A program made the translations under genes and the position numbers. The notes below the pieces were generated by a model. It saw only the letters and a program-made list of their open reading frames with translations, was not told the DNA's origin and did not search any database. From the NCBI RefSeq assembly GCF_015206895.1, contig NZ_JADEXU010000038.1, positions 1-57,513 of the forward strand: 57,513 bases of DNA. Reading direction: 5' to 3'. The DNA comes from Nostoc sp. LEGE 12450 (GTDB taxonomy: Bacteria > Cyanobacteriota > Cyanobacteriia > Cyanobacteriales > Nostocaceae). Numbering within the stretch: position 1 is the first letter of the stretch; each line of letters starts with the position of its first letter. Below, in pieces: positions 8,624 through 17,625 of the stretch.

Positions 8624-8647
8624 CAACCGCTAAACCAAGAGCGGTTG
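8624..8647. terminator. Possible bidirectional terminator hairpin
   Basis: CAACCGCT (8624-8631) pairs with AGCGGTTG (8640-8647) around an 8-nt loop. It lies between the convergent ends of the 117-aa gene and the WD40 gene. No long T-run follows on either strand, so the terminator role is tentative. Confidence 0.35.
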
Positions 8648-8675
8648 CTCATTGAGGCTTCAACTTAATTCATAA

Positions 8676-11600
8676 TTAAAAAGAGTTTTTAGTGGGTATG
8701 CCATTACAAAGAAAGCGATCGCGCTCCTCAAGATTACGGTTGTGCTTGAGATAATCACCCACCCAGTCGCAACCACGAACAAGCAGATCGTCAAGGTTTA
8801 AATTCCACAGAATTATCGTGTTGTCATCACTAGCTGATGCTAGTGTTTGACCATCTGGGCTAAAACTGACACTTAATACTGGGGCACGATGCCCATTCAA
8901 ACTTTTAATTAATTTGCCTTCATGACTCCAAAGTTTTACTGTACTATCCCAACTGGCGGCGGCAAGCAATTCACCATTGGGGCTGAAAGTTACAGCGTTG
9001 ACGCTATCGCTATAGCCTTTTAATAAGGTTTTTAACAACGTACCATCCCGTCGCCACAGTTTTACAGTGTTATCCCAACTGGCAGAAGCCAGCAACTCAT
9101 CAGTGGGACTAAAGCTGACACCTAACACCCAACTGTCATGGGGCGAAAAAGTTTTGAGCAATTTGCCTTCACGGTTCCACAGTTTTACAGTTTGGTCATC
9201 ACTGGCAGAGGCTAAAATCTGACTATCAGGGCTGAAATTTACGCTATTTACCCAACCCTGATGCCCCATTAAGGTTTTGAGTAACTTACCTTGACGGTTC
9301 CAAAGTTTCACGGTTTTATCTTTGCTAGCTGATGCCAAAAACTGACCATCCGGACTGAAATTCACGCTCATCACACTATCGCTATGTCCGCGGAGAGTCA
9401 TGATTAAAGTACCGTCAAGCCGCCAAAGTTTCACAGTTTCGTCATAACTTCCTGAAGCCAGCATTTTACCCTTGGGGTCGAAACTGACACTAGGAACTTT
9501 ACTTGTATGCCCTACTAAAGTTTTGTAAAGTCGAGTTTTGAACTCGCCATTACTAGTGTATTTCTTCCAGAGTTTTACAGTGCGATCGCTACTACCAGAA
9601 GCCAGCATCTGACCGTTGGGACTCCAAGTAACGCTCAAAACTCGATCTTGATGCCCTTGAAGAGTAGGCGGTGTTGGGGCATTTAAACTCCATAGTTTCA
9701 CGCTTTTGTCGAAACTTCCTGAAGCCAGCAATTTGTTATTCGGACTGAAAGCGATAGTAACAACAGCATCACTGTGTCCTTTAAAGGTTTTGAGTAAAGT
9801 ACCAGTTATACTCCAGAGGTTTATGGTATTGTCTTCACCTGCGGAAGCTAACTTTTTACTATCGGAACTAAAGCTCAAACTCCATACTGTACTGCTATGC
9901 TGCCGTAAATTTTTGTAAAGACGAAAGTCAAAACTGTCTTTAGTGTTGCTGTTCTCGCGCCGCCAAAGTTTCACTGTCTTGTCTCGACCTGCTGACGCTA
10001 AAAATTTACCGTCGGGGCTGAAAATAGCTATAGTCACACCCTGCTGATGTCCCTGCAAAGTTGTAACCAGACTACCATCCCGTCGCCAGATTTTCACTGT
10101 CTTGTCATCGCTGGACGAAGCGATTAATTGACCATCGGGACTAAAGTTTACCCAGTTAACCCACCCTCGATGTCCTCTCAGGATTTTTACTAATGTACCG
10201 TCTTTGCGCCAGAGTTTTATGGTTGTATCCTTACTGGCAGTAGCTAACAACTCGCCATCAGGGCTGAAATTAACGCTATAAACCCAATCTTTATGTCCTC
10301 TCAGGGTTTTATATGGCTTGGGATCAAATTCACCTGTAATCGGGTTTTTACTCCAGATTTGTACTGTTTTGTCGAGGCTGGCGGACGCTAGGGTTTGACC
10401 ATCTGGGCTGAAGCTTACACAGGTAACAGCATCAGTGTGACCTTTGAGGGTTTGGAGTAAACTACCATCAGGATGCCAAATTTTCACAGTCTGATCTCGG
10501 CTACCTGATGCTAAAGTTTGACCATCTGGGCTGAAAGTTACTCCCCAAACAATATCAGTGTGCCCTTCTAAGCGGTTGACTTCTGTTACCCCATAAACCG
10601 CCTGTTGCAGGGCTGTTACCACCCGCATTCGGGTATCTGGTTGCACTCCATCTGCCTGTTTTAGTTCTCTCCAAGCCCGCAAACTTTCTAATAAAGCATC
10701 AAACTCTTTATTAGACGCAAATAGAGCTTCGCTAGCAGCCGTGATTCCACTAATCCTCAAGTTGGTTTCACTGCGTTCAGCTCGCAGAGTTTGGTGAATT
10801 GCTGCTGTTTTTTGCAAGTCAGCTTGCCACCATAATGCTGCTATTGTTCCCCCCATGATTGCCAGCATTGCGCCTACAAACCGTGCTTCTCGCAGTCGCC
10901 GTTGCAACACTAAATTGAGTTGCTTTTGACTCAGTTGTTGGGCTACTTCTGCTCTAATTTTTTCAAGTTTGATTTTTTCAAACTCGGCTAGCATACCATA
11001 GTTGTTTTTTTGGCGAATTGGTTCAACTAAATAATCATGAACTAGCTGGTAGCGATCGCCTAATTCTTCTCTGACTCGCAACACCAAACCGGAACCCACC
11101 AATATTTCTAAAATCAGTTCCCCAACTGTGTTAAAGCTTGATATTGTATCTATATCATGGTTATTAACTAATGCAGCAGCTAAATCAGCTTTACTTTTTA
11201 AAGGTCGCGTCCCTTTTTCATCAGTTAACTCAAATAATAATTTCCAACTTAACTCTTCATTCTCCGGACCGCAGTCTTTGATAACTTCCCCTAGCCAGCG
11301 TTCAACCAATTTTGCTGACCCGCCACAAAGCTTGTATTCTCCAAGGGTAGTAATATTTTCTATTTGTAGTTGAGCGCCAACTATTTGTAATTCAATTGGA
11401 TGTACTTCATCTAGTTCTCCTGTCAAATCCTGGACTAATCGGTTAATTAATTCATCACTCAGTTCATAATGAGAACGTTGAGTAAGACTGTGAATTATAG
11501 CTTTAGCATCCTGACTAGAGAATTTTCCTAGATAGTAGCGAATGTCCTTATCGAGAATATTTTTATTAATTACACCTAAATCATATAATCCAATACTATT

Positions 11601-13721
11601 TTTTTGGCTCAAGCGTTCAAATTCTAATAAATGATGTAAGTAATCTTCTCTTAACGAAAGAATAATTTTTACAAATGAAATATTTAAACATTCACTAAAG
11701 AATTGATAAAATTCTATTCTTTGCGTAGGAGGATTACTAATAAAAAACAATTCTTCAAACTGGTCTAATATGATAATTATTGTATAGTTGCGCTCGGTTG
11801 CTAAACGAATTTTTTCTAACAGTATATTGAATGTAGAGTCAGGATTAACTGATATTCCTGTGTATACCAGCGCTTGGTTTAGACTGCTTATTAAGACTGT
11901 CAGCCAATCAGTATAAACAGACAAAACAATAGGTATAGGAATGCGTTCCCCGATAATTTTTCCTGTCAGGGCTGGAACTAAACCAGCTTTGAGAATTGAA
12001 CTTTTACCTACGCCTGATGGGCCATAAATTACTGTAAGTTTATAGTCAGCACGACTAATTCTTTCAATCAAACGATTGACATCTTGCTGTCGTCCTGAAG
12101 CTGATATTTCTTGGGCAACTCCTTCAGGAATAAACGGTATTTTTTGAGGTTCCAATGCTGGGTTAATTCTAGATCGTTGCGGCTGTAATTGACTTGCCCC
12201 AATGAAAGCGCGAAACCCATACTGATGCTCTATCTGAATTTTTTCTTGCTTGAGTTTAAAGGCTTCTGTATAGTTATGACGCTCAAAAAAGTAAAGCGAT
12301 CGCAGTTCCTCTAAAATCTCTAAATACAGTGATGGCTGATGTTGTAGCTCACAAACTACCCTCGCCCATTCCAGGTTATTGATAGCTTCTTCTGATTCAC
12401 CTAGATGTCGCTGTGTACGTGCAAGTAACAGAAGATACCAACTTTCTTGTCGTCGTGTTCGCAAAGCATCTCGCAGAGAAATTTCTGTTGCTTCTTCGGA
12501 AATAGAAAGTGCTGCATTCGCTAATTCATGAGCTAGTACCCAATTCGACTCTGAAATTGCCACATTTGCCAAAAAACCATAATTTTGAGCAATTTGTGCA
12601 GGAGTTCCATAAATTTTATGTAGAAGTAATGACTTTTGAGCTAATTTTTTTAAGTCATCCCAAGCTTGTAAACGTTGCAGCATTTCACAAGCAGGCAAAA
12701 TAAATTTAGCAACTAAGTCTTCTCTTTGTACCTTCTCCAATACATCTAGGCATTGTTTAAACCACAAGAGAGCATGTTCACAATACCTACTATTACTATT
12801 GTGGTGTAAGTCTGCCATGCGGTGATAACACAGCCCCAGGTGGAATAGTACTATTGCTTGCTTGAGTAAAAGTGAGGGAGGGTGAGGAGATGAGAGAGGT
12901 AAAGAAGAATTACTCTTCAACTCAGCTACTCTCTTTCTTTCCTGCTGCCATAATGCTAGGCTTGTTTGATAATTGCCTAAAGCACCATTAATTTGATCGT
13001 TGGCATATTTATCTCGTCCTAACACAAATTCTAAACTAGCTTCTAATCCTGGTGTTAATTGAACACCATATAGACGCAGCAAATCATTACGGGCTGATTC
13101 TATTTCGTGGCGGTGTTGAGACTTAGGATCTAAATCTAGGGAGGCATTAGATAAAAATGTTTCAGCACCTGCTTCTAAAACTTTAGCAAATAGAGATTCT
13201 GCTTCTTGATGGATCAAAGCAATTAAATCTGCTTTTGCCATTTCAAATTTAATTGTAGTTGCAGCCCAACTTTTAAAATCAGGTGCTAATCTGGACAACA
13301 ATGATGCAACTTCATCTTGTAGCCACAACACTACTGGAAATGGAAAAGTTGCGGCATATATATCTCGCGCTTGGTTAATGCCTGTAAGTAAGTTTTCTAG
13401 GTCGATTGCTGACTCAATACCAAAAACCATAACAGCATCTGGCAAAGAGTCTGTCAGGACAGCAGGATTATCTAAGGATAGTTCTGAGACTATTGTGTTG
13501 TGTAAGGAAGTTGTTGACGAATTGAGGACGATTTCTCTGATATTGGTATCTTTGGTGATCGAGCGAATATTTTCTAACATTTGCTCACGTAATTGCCCAT
13601 AGTTACACCGAACTAAAATTAGGGCAAATTGACCTTCAGAAAGTGCGATCGCTCTAATCAGTCTTTGCAATGTATGCTGATTTTCTTTTGTGGAGACGTG
13701 TAGCTGCTTGTCAGTAGTCAT
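8676..13721 (-). CDS. Giant TPR / nSTAND-NTPase / transmembrane / 14-blade WD40 protein
   Basis: 1681 aa. Residues 1-200 resemble the N-terminal domain of cyanobacterial TPR-NTPases (LILVRCNYGQLREQ, then FPVVLWLQDE and LAPDFKSWAA), without a clear P-loop. A helical TPR-like region spans about 220-490. A STAND-type NTPase follows, with Walker A GPSGVGKSS near 566-574 and Walker B IIIILDQFEELFF near 647-660. A single membrane helix sits near 947-965. Residues about 1053-1640 hold 14 WD40 repeats, enough for two seven-blade propellers. The tail reads LLVRGCDWVGDYLKHNRNL. STAND proteins are ligand-triggered oligomerising switches. It lies 109 bp downstream of a P-loop ATPase gene on the same strand. 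The ligand and output are unknown. Confidence 0.93.
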   Translation of the reverse strand: MTTDKQLHVSTKENQHTLQRLIRAIALSEGQFALILVRCNYGQLREQMLENIRSITKDTNIREIVLNSSTTSLHNTIVSELSLDNPAVLTDSLPDAVMVFGIESAIDLENLLTGINQARDIYAATFPFPVVLWLQDEVASLLSRLAPDFKSWAATTIKFEMAKADLIALIHQEAESLFAKVLEAGAETFLSNASLDLDPKSQHRHEIESARNDLLRLYGVQLTPGLEASLEFVLGRDKYANDQINGALGNYQTSLALWQQERKRVAELKSNSSLPLSSPHPPSLLLKQAIVLFHLGLCYHRMADLHHNSNSRYCEHALLWFKQCLDVLEKVQREDLVAKFILPACEMLQRLQAWDDLKKLAQKSLLLHKIYGTPAQIAQNYGFLANVAISESNWVLAHELANAALSISEEATEISLRDALRTRRQESWYLLLLARTQRHLGESEEAINNLEWARVVCELQHQPSLYLEILEELRSLYFFERHNYTEAFKLKQEKIQIEHQYGFRAFIGASQLQPQRSRINPALEPQKIPFIPEGVAQEISASGRQQDVNRLIERISRADYKLTVIYGPSGVGKSSILKAGLVPALTGKIIGERIPIPIVLSVYTDWLTVLISSLNQALVYTGISVNPDSTFNILLEKIRLATERNYTIIIILDQFEELFFISNPPTQRIEFYQFFSECLNISFVKIILSLREDYLHHLLEFERLSQKNSIGLYDLGVINKNILDKDIRYYLGKFSSQDAKAIIHSLTQRSHYELSDELINRLVQDLTGELDEVHPIELQIVGAQLQIENITTLGEYKLCGGSAKLVERWLGEVIKDCGPENEELSWKLLFELTDEKGTRPLKSKADLAAALVNNHDIDTISSFNTVGELILEILVGSGLVLRVREELGDRYQLVHDYLVEPIRQKNNYGMLAEFEKIKLEKIRAEVAQQLSQKQLNLVLQRRLREARFVGAMLAIMGGTIAALWWQADLQKTAAIHQTLRAERSETNLRISGITAASEALFASNKEFDALLESLRAWRELKQADGVQPDTRMRVVTALQQAVYGVTEVNRLEGHTDIVWGVTFSPDGQTLASGSRDQTVKIWHPDGSLLQTLKGHTDAVTCVSFSPDGQTLASASLDKTVQIWSKNPITGEFDPKPYKTLRGHKDWVYSVNFSPDGELLATASKDTTIKLWRKDGTLVKILRGHRGWVNWVNFSPDGQLIASSSDDKTVKIWRRDGSLVTTLQGHQQGVTIAIFSPDGKFLASAGRDKTVKLWRRENSNTKDSFDFRLYKNLRQHSSTVWSLSFSSDSKKLASAGEDNTINLWSITGTLLKTFKGHSDAVVTIAFSPNNKLLASGSFDKSVKLWSLNAPTPPTLQGHQDRVLSVTWSPNGQMLASGSSDRTVKLWKKYTSNGEFKTRLYKTLVGHTSKVPSVSFDPKGKMLASGSYDETVKLWRLDGTLIMTLRGHSDSVMSVNFSPDGQFLASASKDKTVKLWNRQGKLLKTLMGHQGWVNSVNFSPDSQILASASDDQTVKLWNREGKLLKTFSPHDSWVLGVSFSPTDELLASASWDNTVKLWRRDGTLLKTLLKGYSDSVNAVTFSPNGELLAAASWDSTVKLWSHEGKLIKSLNGHRAPVLSVSFSPDGQTLASASDDNTIILWNLNLDDLLVRGCDWVGDYLKHNRNLEERDRFLCNGIPTKNSF

Positions 13722-13727
13722 TTGTTA

Positions 13728-13812
13728 TTGGGCATGGGGCATTGGGCATGGAACATTGGGCATGGGACATTAGTTATTAGTCCAATGGCCAAGGACAAAG
13801 GACTAATAACTA
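13728..13812. repeat. STRR heptamer array plus hairpin between the two ATPase genes
   Basis: Tandem variants of TTGGGCA/TGGGACA run from about 13728 to 13770, the short tandemly repeated repetitive type common in Nostoc. They are followed by TAGTTATTAGTCC (13771-13783) and its exact complement at 13800-13812. This 13-bp stem could reduce read-through or stabilise mRNA ends between the ATPase and WD40 genes. Confidence 0.7.
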
Positions 13813-13830
13813 TTAACTTACCCAGCGCTA

Positions 13831-15162
13831 TTACTTGTTTTGTTGCCAAGCTAAAACTTTTTCTGTTTCTGCTAGGGCTGGACTGATGCCAAACCAGCGT
13901 CCCAGAGGGTCACGATATTCGAACAAATACATACTTCGTAGTAAGCTTTGATAGTCAGACTCACCTTTAACTCTCTGTTGTTGCACTACTTCAAACAATA
14001 ATTCCCACTGGGATTCATCAATAGCTAATAGCAGATCGTCTCGGTAGTCTTTAATCACAGCTTCTAAGCATTCTCTAGAAAAAGGTGGATCTTGTCGTTG
14101 CAGGCAGCTATAAAGTAAACCCAATAGGTTACGAATGTGGCCACCGCTAACACGACATATCCGATCCAAGGTTTGGGAATGATCAAATAATTCTGTAATT
14201 AATAAAAGCCTTTCATTCAAAGAAACTTCTGGAAAAGCTCTTGCTAAGACTAACTGGCGTACTAGTGACATTCCTGGTTCGTAATCACTGCCATCTCTTT
14301 GCCGCACTAATACCATCGGCAGGACTTTTGGTGCAATCCCTCCTCCCAGGCGATTTTTTAGTGTTTCGTACTCATTGGAGAAAATTAGCGTTAGGGGAAT
14401 TGTGTAAACTAGATGGCATTTGAGTCTGCGTAGCTGTTCGCCTCGGTCGATAAAGAGATATTCTGGTTGCGATCGCCCTGATGCTAAGGGACGCATATCG
14501 ACTCGATCCAAATTATCTACGATCACTACCAGTCCTTTTTGACCCCGCAGCTTTAATTGTTCAATAGCCCTTTCTAAAATTTCTTCGTTAATCGCTTGCA
14601 AAATACTATTGGTACGTGGTTCCAAATATTGCCTCAGTTGATTCCGCATCTGAGTGCTATCTTTGGTTTTGGCGGTAATTTTGGCAATACCCAAGGATAA
14701 TTCTGCTTGTCCAGAAAGCTCTATAGGGCTTTGTAAAAAATCCCCTACTTCTTTAAACAAATTGGTAAAGTAACCACCTTTAAGTTTGATGTTAATGCCT
14801 TCTAAACTGGCACTGACTTGACGGGCTACACTCAGCAAAATATCGCTGATATCAATATCCGCCATGTCTAAATCTTGACTGGACTCAAAATAAACCACAT
14901 GAAATCCTGCCAATTCTAGTTCTGTTTTGAGGCGCTGCAATTCTGTTGATTTACCGCAGCCAATGTGACCCGTAAATAACTGACAGGTTGGCTCATCAGG
15001 AGAAATCCGAACTATAGTCCGTTGCAATTCTTCGACAATCTTACAACCACGGACATCAGCAAAATCTATGTAATACTGGCGATCTAACACGTTGCTTATA
15101 TTAAGCGTGTAGCTTGGGTTACATGCTTTATAAAAACGTGACAAATTGAATGTCGTTTTCAT
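13831..15162 (-). CDS. P-loop ATPase, likely partner of the adjacent nSTAND-WD40 protein
   Basis: From the ATG at 15160-15162 the product is 443 aa (MKTTFNLSRFYKACNP); a TTG-started extension of 30 residues has low-complexity Thr/Tyr sequence and is disfavoured. Walker A is GHIGCGKST at 65-73 and Walker B is LVVIVDNLDRVD at about 211-222. A polar sensor-like segment lies near HLVYTIPLTLIF, and RVSGGHIRNLLGLLYS resembles the lid helices of AAA/STAND ATPases. The C-terminal 80 residues form a helical domain ending in ISPALAETEKVLAWQQNK. There is no membrane segment, so it is probably cytosolic. The gene precedes the 1681-aa protein by 109 bp and probably shares its transcript. Substrate unknown. 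Confidence 0.85.
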   Translation of the reverse strand: MKTTFNLSRFYKACNPSYTLNISNVLDRQYYIDFADVRGCKIVEELQRTIVRISPDEPTCQLFTGHIGCGKSTELQRLKTELELAGFHVVYFESSQDLDMADIDISDILLSVARQVSASLEGINIKLKGGYFTNLFKEVGDFLQSPIELSGQAELSLGIAKITAKTKDSTQMRNQLRQYLEPRTNSILQAINEEILERAIEQLKLRGQKGLVVIVDNLDRVDMRPLASGRSQPEYLFIDRGEQLRRLKCHLVYTIPLTLIFSNEYETLKNRLGGGIAPKVLPMVLVRQRDGSDYEPGMSLVRQLVLARAFPEVSLNERLLLITELFDHSQTLDRICRVSGGHIRNLLGLLYSCLQRQDPPFSRECLEAVIKDYRDDLLLAIDESQWELLFEVVQQQRVKGESDYQSLLRSMYLFEYRDPLGRWFGISPALAETEKVLAWQQNK

Positions 15163-15865
15163 GTATGTATAGGTGTATGTAGACGCGTGTGTAGATGCAG
15201 TTAATTCGTATTTTTTATACAAACAATCTCTAACTTGGATGTAGGCACACAATTAATTCGCAAGTTGGTAGTGTCTTGCAAAAGACAGCACTTATTACAG
15301 GATTACTGTCAGTATCTGTCAGTAGTATGATAGAGATTTAATTGACCCTAATAACCTTAAACATATCTGTCCTTTTTACACCTACTATTGAGGTTTTGAC
15401 AATCTCATAGCTTTTCTTTAACCTGACACAAACCTTGATGACGGAGCTAATCAGTAAAAAAAGCTACTCGATTATATTATTCCCTGTTTGTATAGTTGAT
15501 GAGACATGACTAGTATGAATTATAGCAATCTATACAGAGACAAAGGAAGACTTATTTATCACTTCACATTCTATTTGTCAATAAAACAAAATCAGAAATA
15601 TTTAAATTAAGATTTGGTAATCTTTAAAGAAAAAATGTTTTATGTCCCTTGTCAAAAAGACAACAGTGAGTTAAGAATGGACACCGGAAACTTTAATAGG
15701 AAGGATGACTAGAGACTACGTTCGTTGTGTACTTACTGTAAAGTGTTACTAAAAATAGAAAAAGTCTTGAGGAGAGCGGCTAACAGATGCCGACAGTGTT
15801 TACTGAAATTAATTAATGATACAAGCGCGTCAAGGAATTTGGATTGTAACCAGAAAGGGGTTTGA
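15163..15865. other. Divergent promoter region between the ATPase unit and ftsQ
   Basis: About 700 bp with no supported gene. Next to the ATPase start, 15162-15200 is a GTAT/GTGT-rich microsatellite-like run. 15300-15335 contains repeated CTGTCAGTA words. A small hairpin (CTTGTC/GACAAC) lies near 15647-15665. Promoters for ftsQ (plus) and for the ATPase operon (minus) should lie here. Confidence 0.4.
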
Positions 15866-16720
15866 ATGGCTGGCATAATATCAGTTTCCCGCACGGATCT
15901 TGCCCAGCGTCGTAAAAAATTACGTCGGCGACGGCAGATGAGAATTATTCAAGCTATTTGGCGAACCTTTGCCATTACCGGTTTGGCGGGTGGATTGCTG
16001 TGGGTAGCAGTTCAACCAGTATGGGTGTTAAAAACTCCCAAACAAGTAGTGATGAAATCAGGCAATCAATTACTGTCAGATGAGATAACTCAATCCCTAT
16101 TAGTGCTATCTTACCCCCAATCTTTGTGGCGCATTGAACCAGCAGCGATCGCAAACTCTTTGAAAAAACAACCAACTATTGCTCAAGCGATCGTGAGACG
16201 TCGCCTGTTTCCTCCCGGATTAAACATCGAAATCCAAGAACGAGTCCCTGTCGCAATAACTCAAACAGCAAGTGGGGCAAATCAGGGTACTGGCAATAAA
16301 AAAGTCACAATCGGCTTACTAGATGCAAGTGGGGCCTGGATACCTTTAGAAAAATACACATCACTGAATCCCACTAGGAAATTACCCAATCTCAGAGTAA
16401 TTGGATCGCCCAAACAATACTGTCTCAACTGGGCTCAAATTCATCAAGCTATCAGCCAAAGTGCTGTGAAAGTAGTGGAAATTGATTGCCAAAATCCAGC
16501 GAATTTAATTTTGAAAACAGAACTAGGAAATGTGCATCTTGGCGTTCCAGGCCCCCTGTTGTCTGAACAAATTAAGATACTCGCCCAAATGCGCCATTTA
16601 TCAGCGAAACTTGATTCTGGTCAAATAGAGTATATTGATCTGAAAAATCCCGATTTTCCCTTAGTACAAATGAACCAAAAAGACCAAAAATTAACTCCCA
16701 AAAACCCTAAAAATATCTAG
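15866..16720 (+). CDS. ftsQ: Cell division protein FtsQ/DivIB
   Basis: 284 aa, ATG at 15866 with GAAAGGGG upstream. The cytoplasmic N-terminus is very basic (RRKKLRRRRQ, residues 16-24). One membrane helix spans about 30-49, then a POTRA domain follows at about 55-125 (TPKQVVMKSGNQLLSDEI ... RRRLFPPGLNIEIQERVPVA). The beta domain runs to about 260. This bitopic protein joins the FtsZ-based divisome and links early and late division proteins in the periplasm. It sits upstream of ftsZ on the same strand, as in other filamentous cyanobacteria. The C-terminal tail is Lys/Pro/Asn-rich. Confidence 0.92.
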   Translation: MAGIISVSRTDLAQRRKKLRRRRQMRIIQAIWRTFAITGLAGGLLWVAVQPVWVLKTPKQVVMKSGNQLLSDEITQSLLVLSYPQSLWRIEPAAIANSLKKQPTIAQAIVRRRLFPPGLNIEIQERVPVAITQTASGANQGTGNKKVTIGLLDASGAWIPLEKYTSLNPTRKLPNLRVIGSPKQYCLNWAQIHQAISQSAVKVVEIDCQNPANLILKTELGNVHLGVPGPLLSEQIKILAQMRHLSAKLDSGQIEYIDLKNPDFPLVQMNQKDQKLTPKNPKNI

Positions 16721-17280
16721 CGTGTTTAATGTATTGATAGCTCTTAGTAAATTAAGAAGCTTTATGCTGATAAATATATTTATTATTTTCAGTTTTCCAG
16801 CAACTGCGCGAAAATCGGCATTAACTTCTAATTAAAATGAGAAGATCAATCATGAAATCTCTCTTGTGAGTAAAACACTCTCAAATTGTTACCCTAACAT
16901 CTAAATAGTAGGGTGCGAGATGTCTGACAATCTAACTTTGGTCTGTTGAGGATACTTCCCAAGACAGTTTACTGAAGCTTAAATCTGTAACTTAAGGTAC
17001 TATCAAAGGTTGCGTAAAGACTACTTTTGGGCAATCAGTTTGGACTATTCTGTACCATAATTCTTAATTGGGTTACGAAACCTCTAGGAAAATCTTGATT
17101 TGTTGACCACACTAGTGAGGGTTCTCGTAAGATAGACTATTGCTCCAACAAAGTGTCCATTAAGACCCCCCAAACAACAAATTAATCAGGTATAGTCTGA
17201 CAAGTAAATTCTTACTTACTTCAACTTAAGAATAAGTAAGTATCATGTAAATTTTGTGTCTAAAGTTGCAATTACCCCCA
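16721..17280. other. ftsQ-ftsZ spacer
   Basis: About 560 bp with no strong ORF, presumably part of the ftsZ upstream regulatory region, which is long in heterocyst formers. Many TTACTTA/AAGTA words occur near 17210-17245. No hairpin with a T-run was seen, so read-through from ftsQ is possible. Confidence 0.4.
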
Positions 17281-17571
17281 ATGGTGAAACCTATTAACAA
17301 TATTATTGAGGCAGATAAGATGCACTGTAGTGTGTCTTTAGAAGTTATGTTCTCTGATGAGAAGAATGAAGAGATTAATGTCTGGTTGAAGTTATACAGG
17401 TCACTTTTGGATAAATATAGGTATACTTCTCTAGAATTGGCTGTGCGATCGGCTGCATTAAAAGCTGATCTCATAGCAAATTTTCATACCGCCAATTCTG
17501 TTAGGCTTGGCAGTAGTGAAAACAATAAAGAACAGTGCCATAGTATTGTGGCAGTGTCAAACTATAGTTGA
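17281..17571 (+). CDS. Possible small protein encoded between ftsQ and ftsZ
   Basis: The frame is open upstream to 17254; the best start is ATG at 17281, giving about 96 aa (MVKPINNIIEADKMHCSV). Residues 30-75 look like two amphipathic helices (EEINVWLKLYRSLLDKY and LELAVRSAALKADLIANF), which argues for coding potential. The rest is low in structure. No convincing ribosome-binding site precedes the ATG. It ends 54 bp before ftsZ on the same strand. It could be a genuine small divisome-associated gene or a chance frame in the ftsZ leader. Confidence 0.4.
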   Translation: MVKPINNIIEADKMHCSVSLEVMFSDEKNEEINVWLKLYRSLLDKYRYTSLELAVRSAALKADLIANFHTANSVRLGSSENNKEQCHSIVAVSNYS

Positions 17572-17625
17572 CTCTTAAGTGAATAGCACCTGGAAAAGTC
17601 GTTTATCTACCCTCTCACAAATCCA

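Noticed and set aside
8676..15162. Naming the ATPase-WD40 pair as a specific known antiphage system (for example Avs)
   Set aside because: No effector domain or matching architecture could be identified by eye, so only a cautious candidate status is given.
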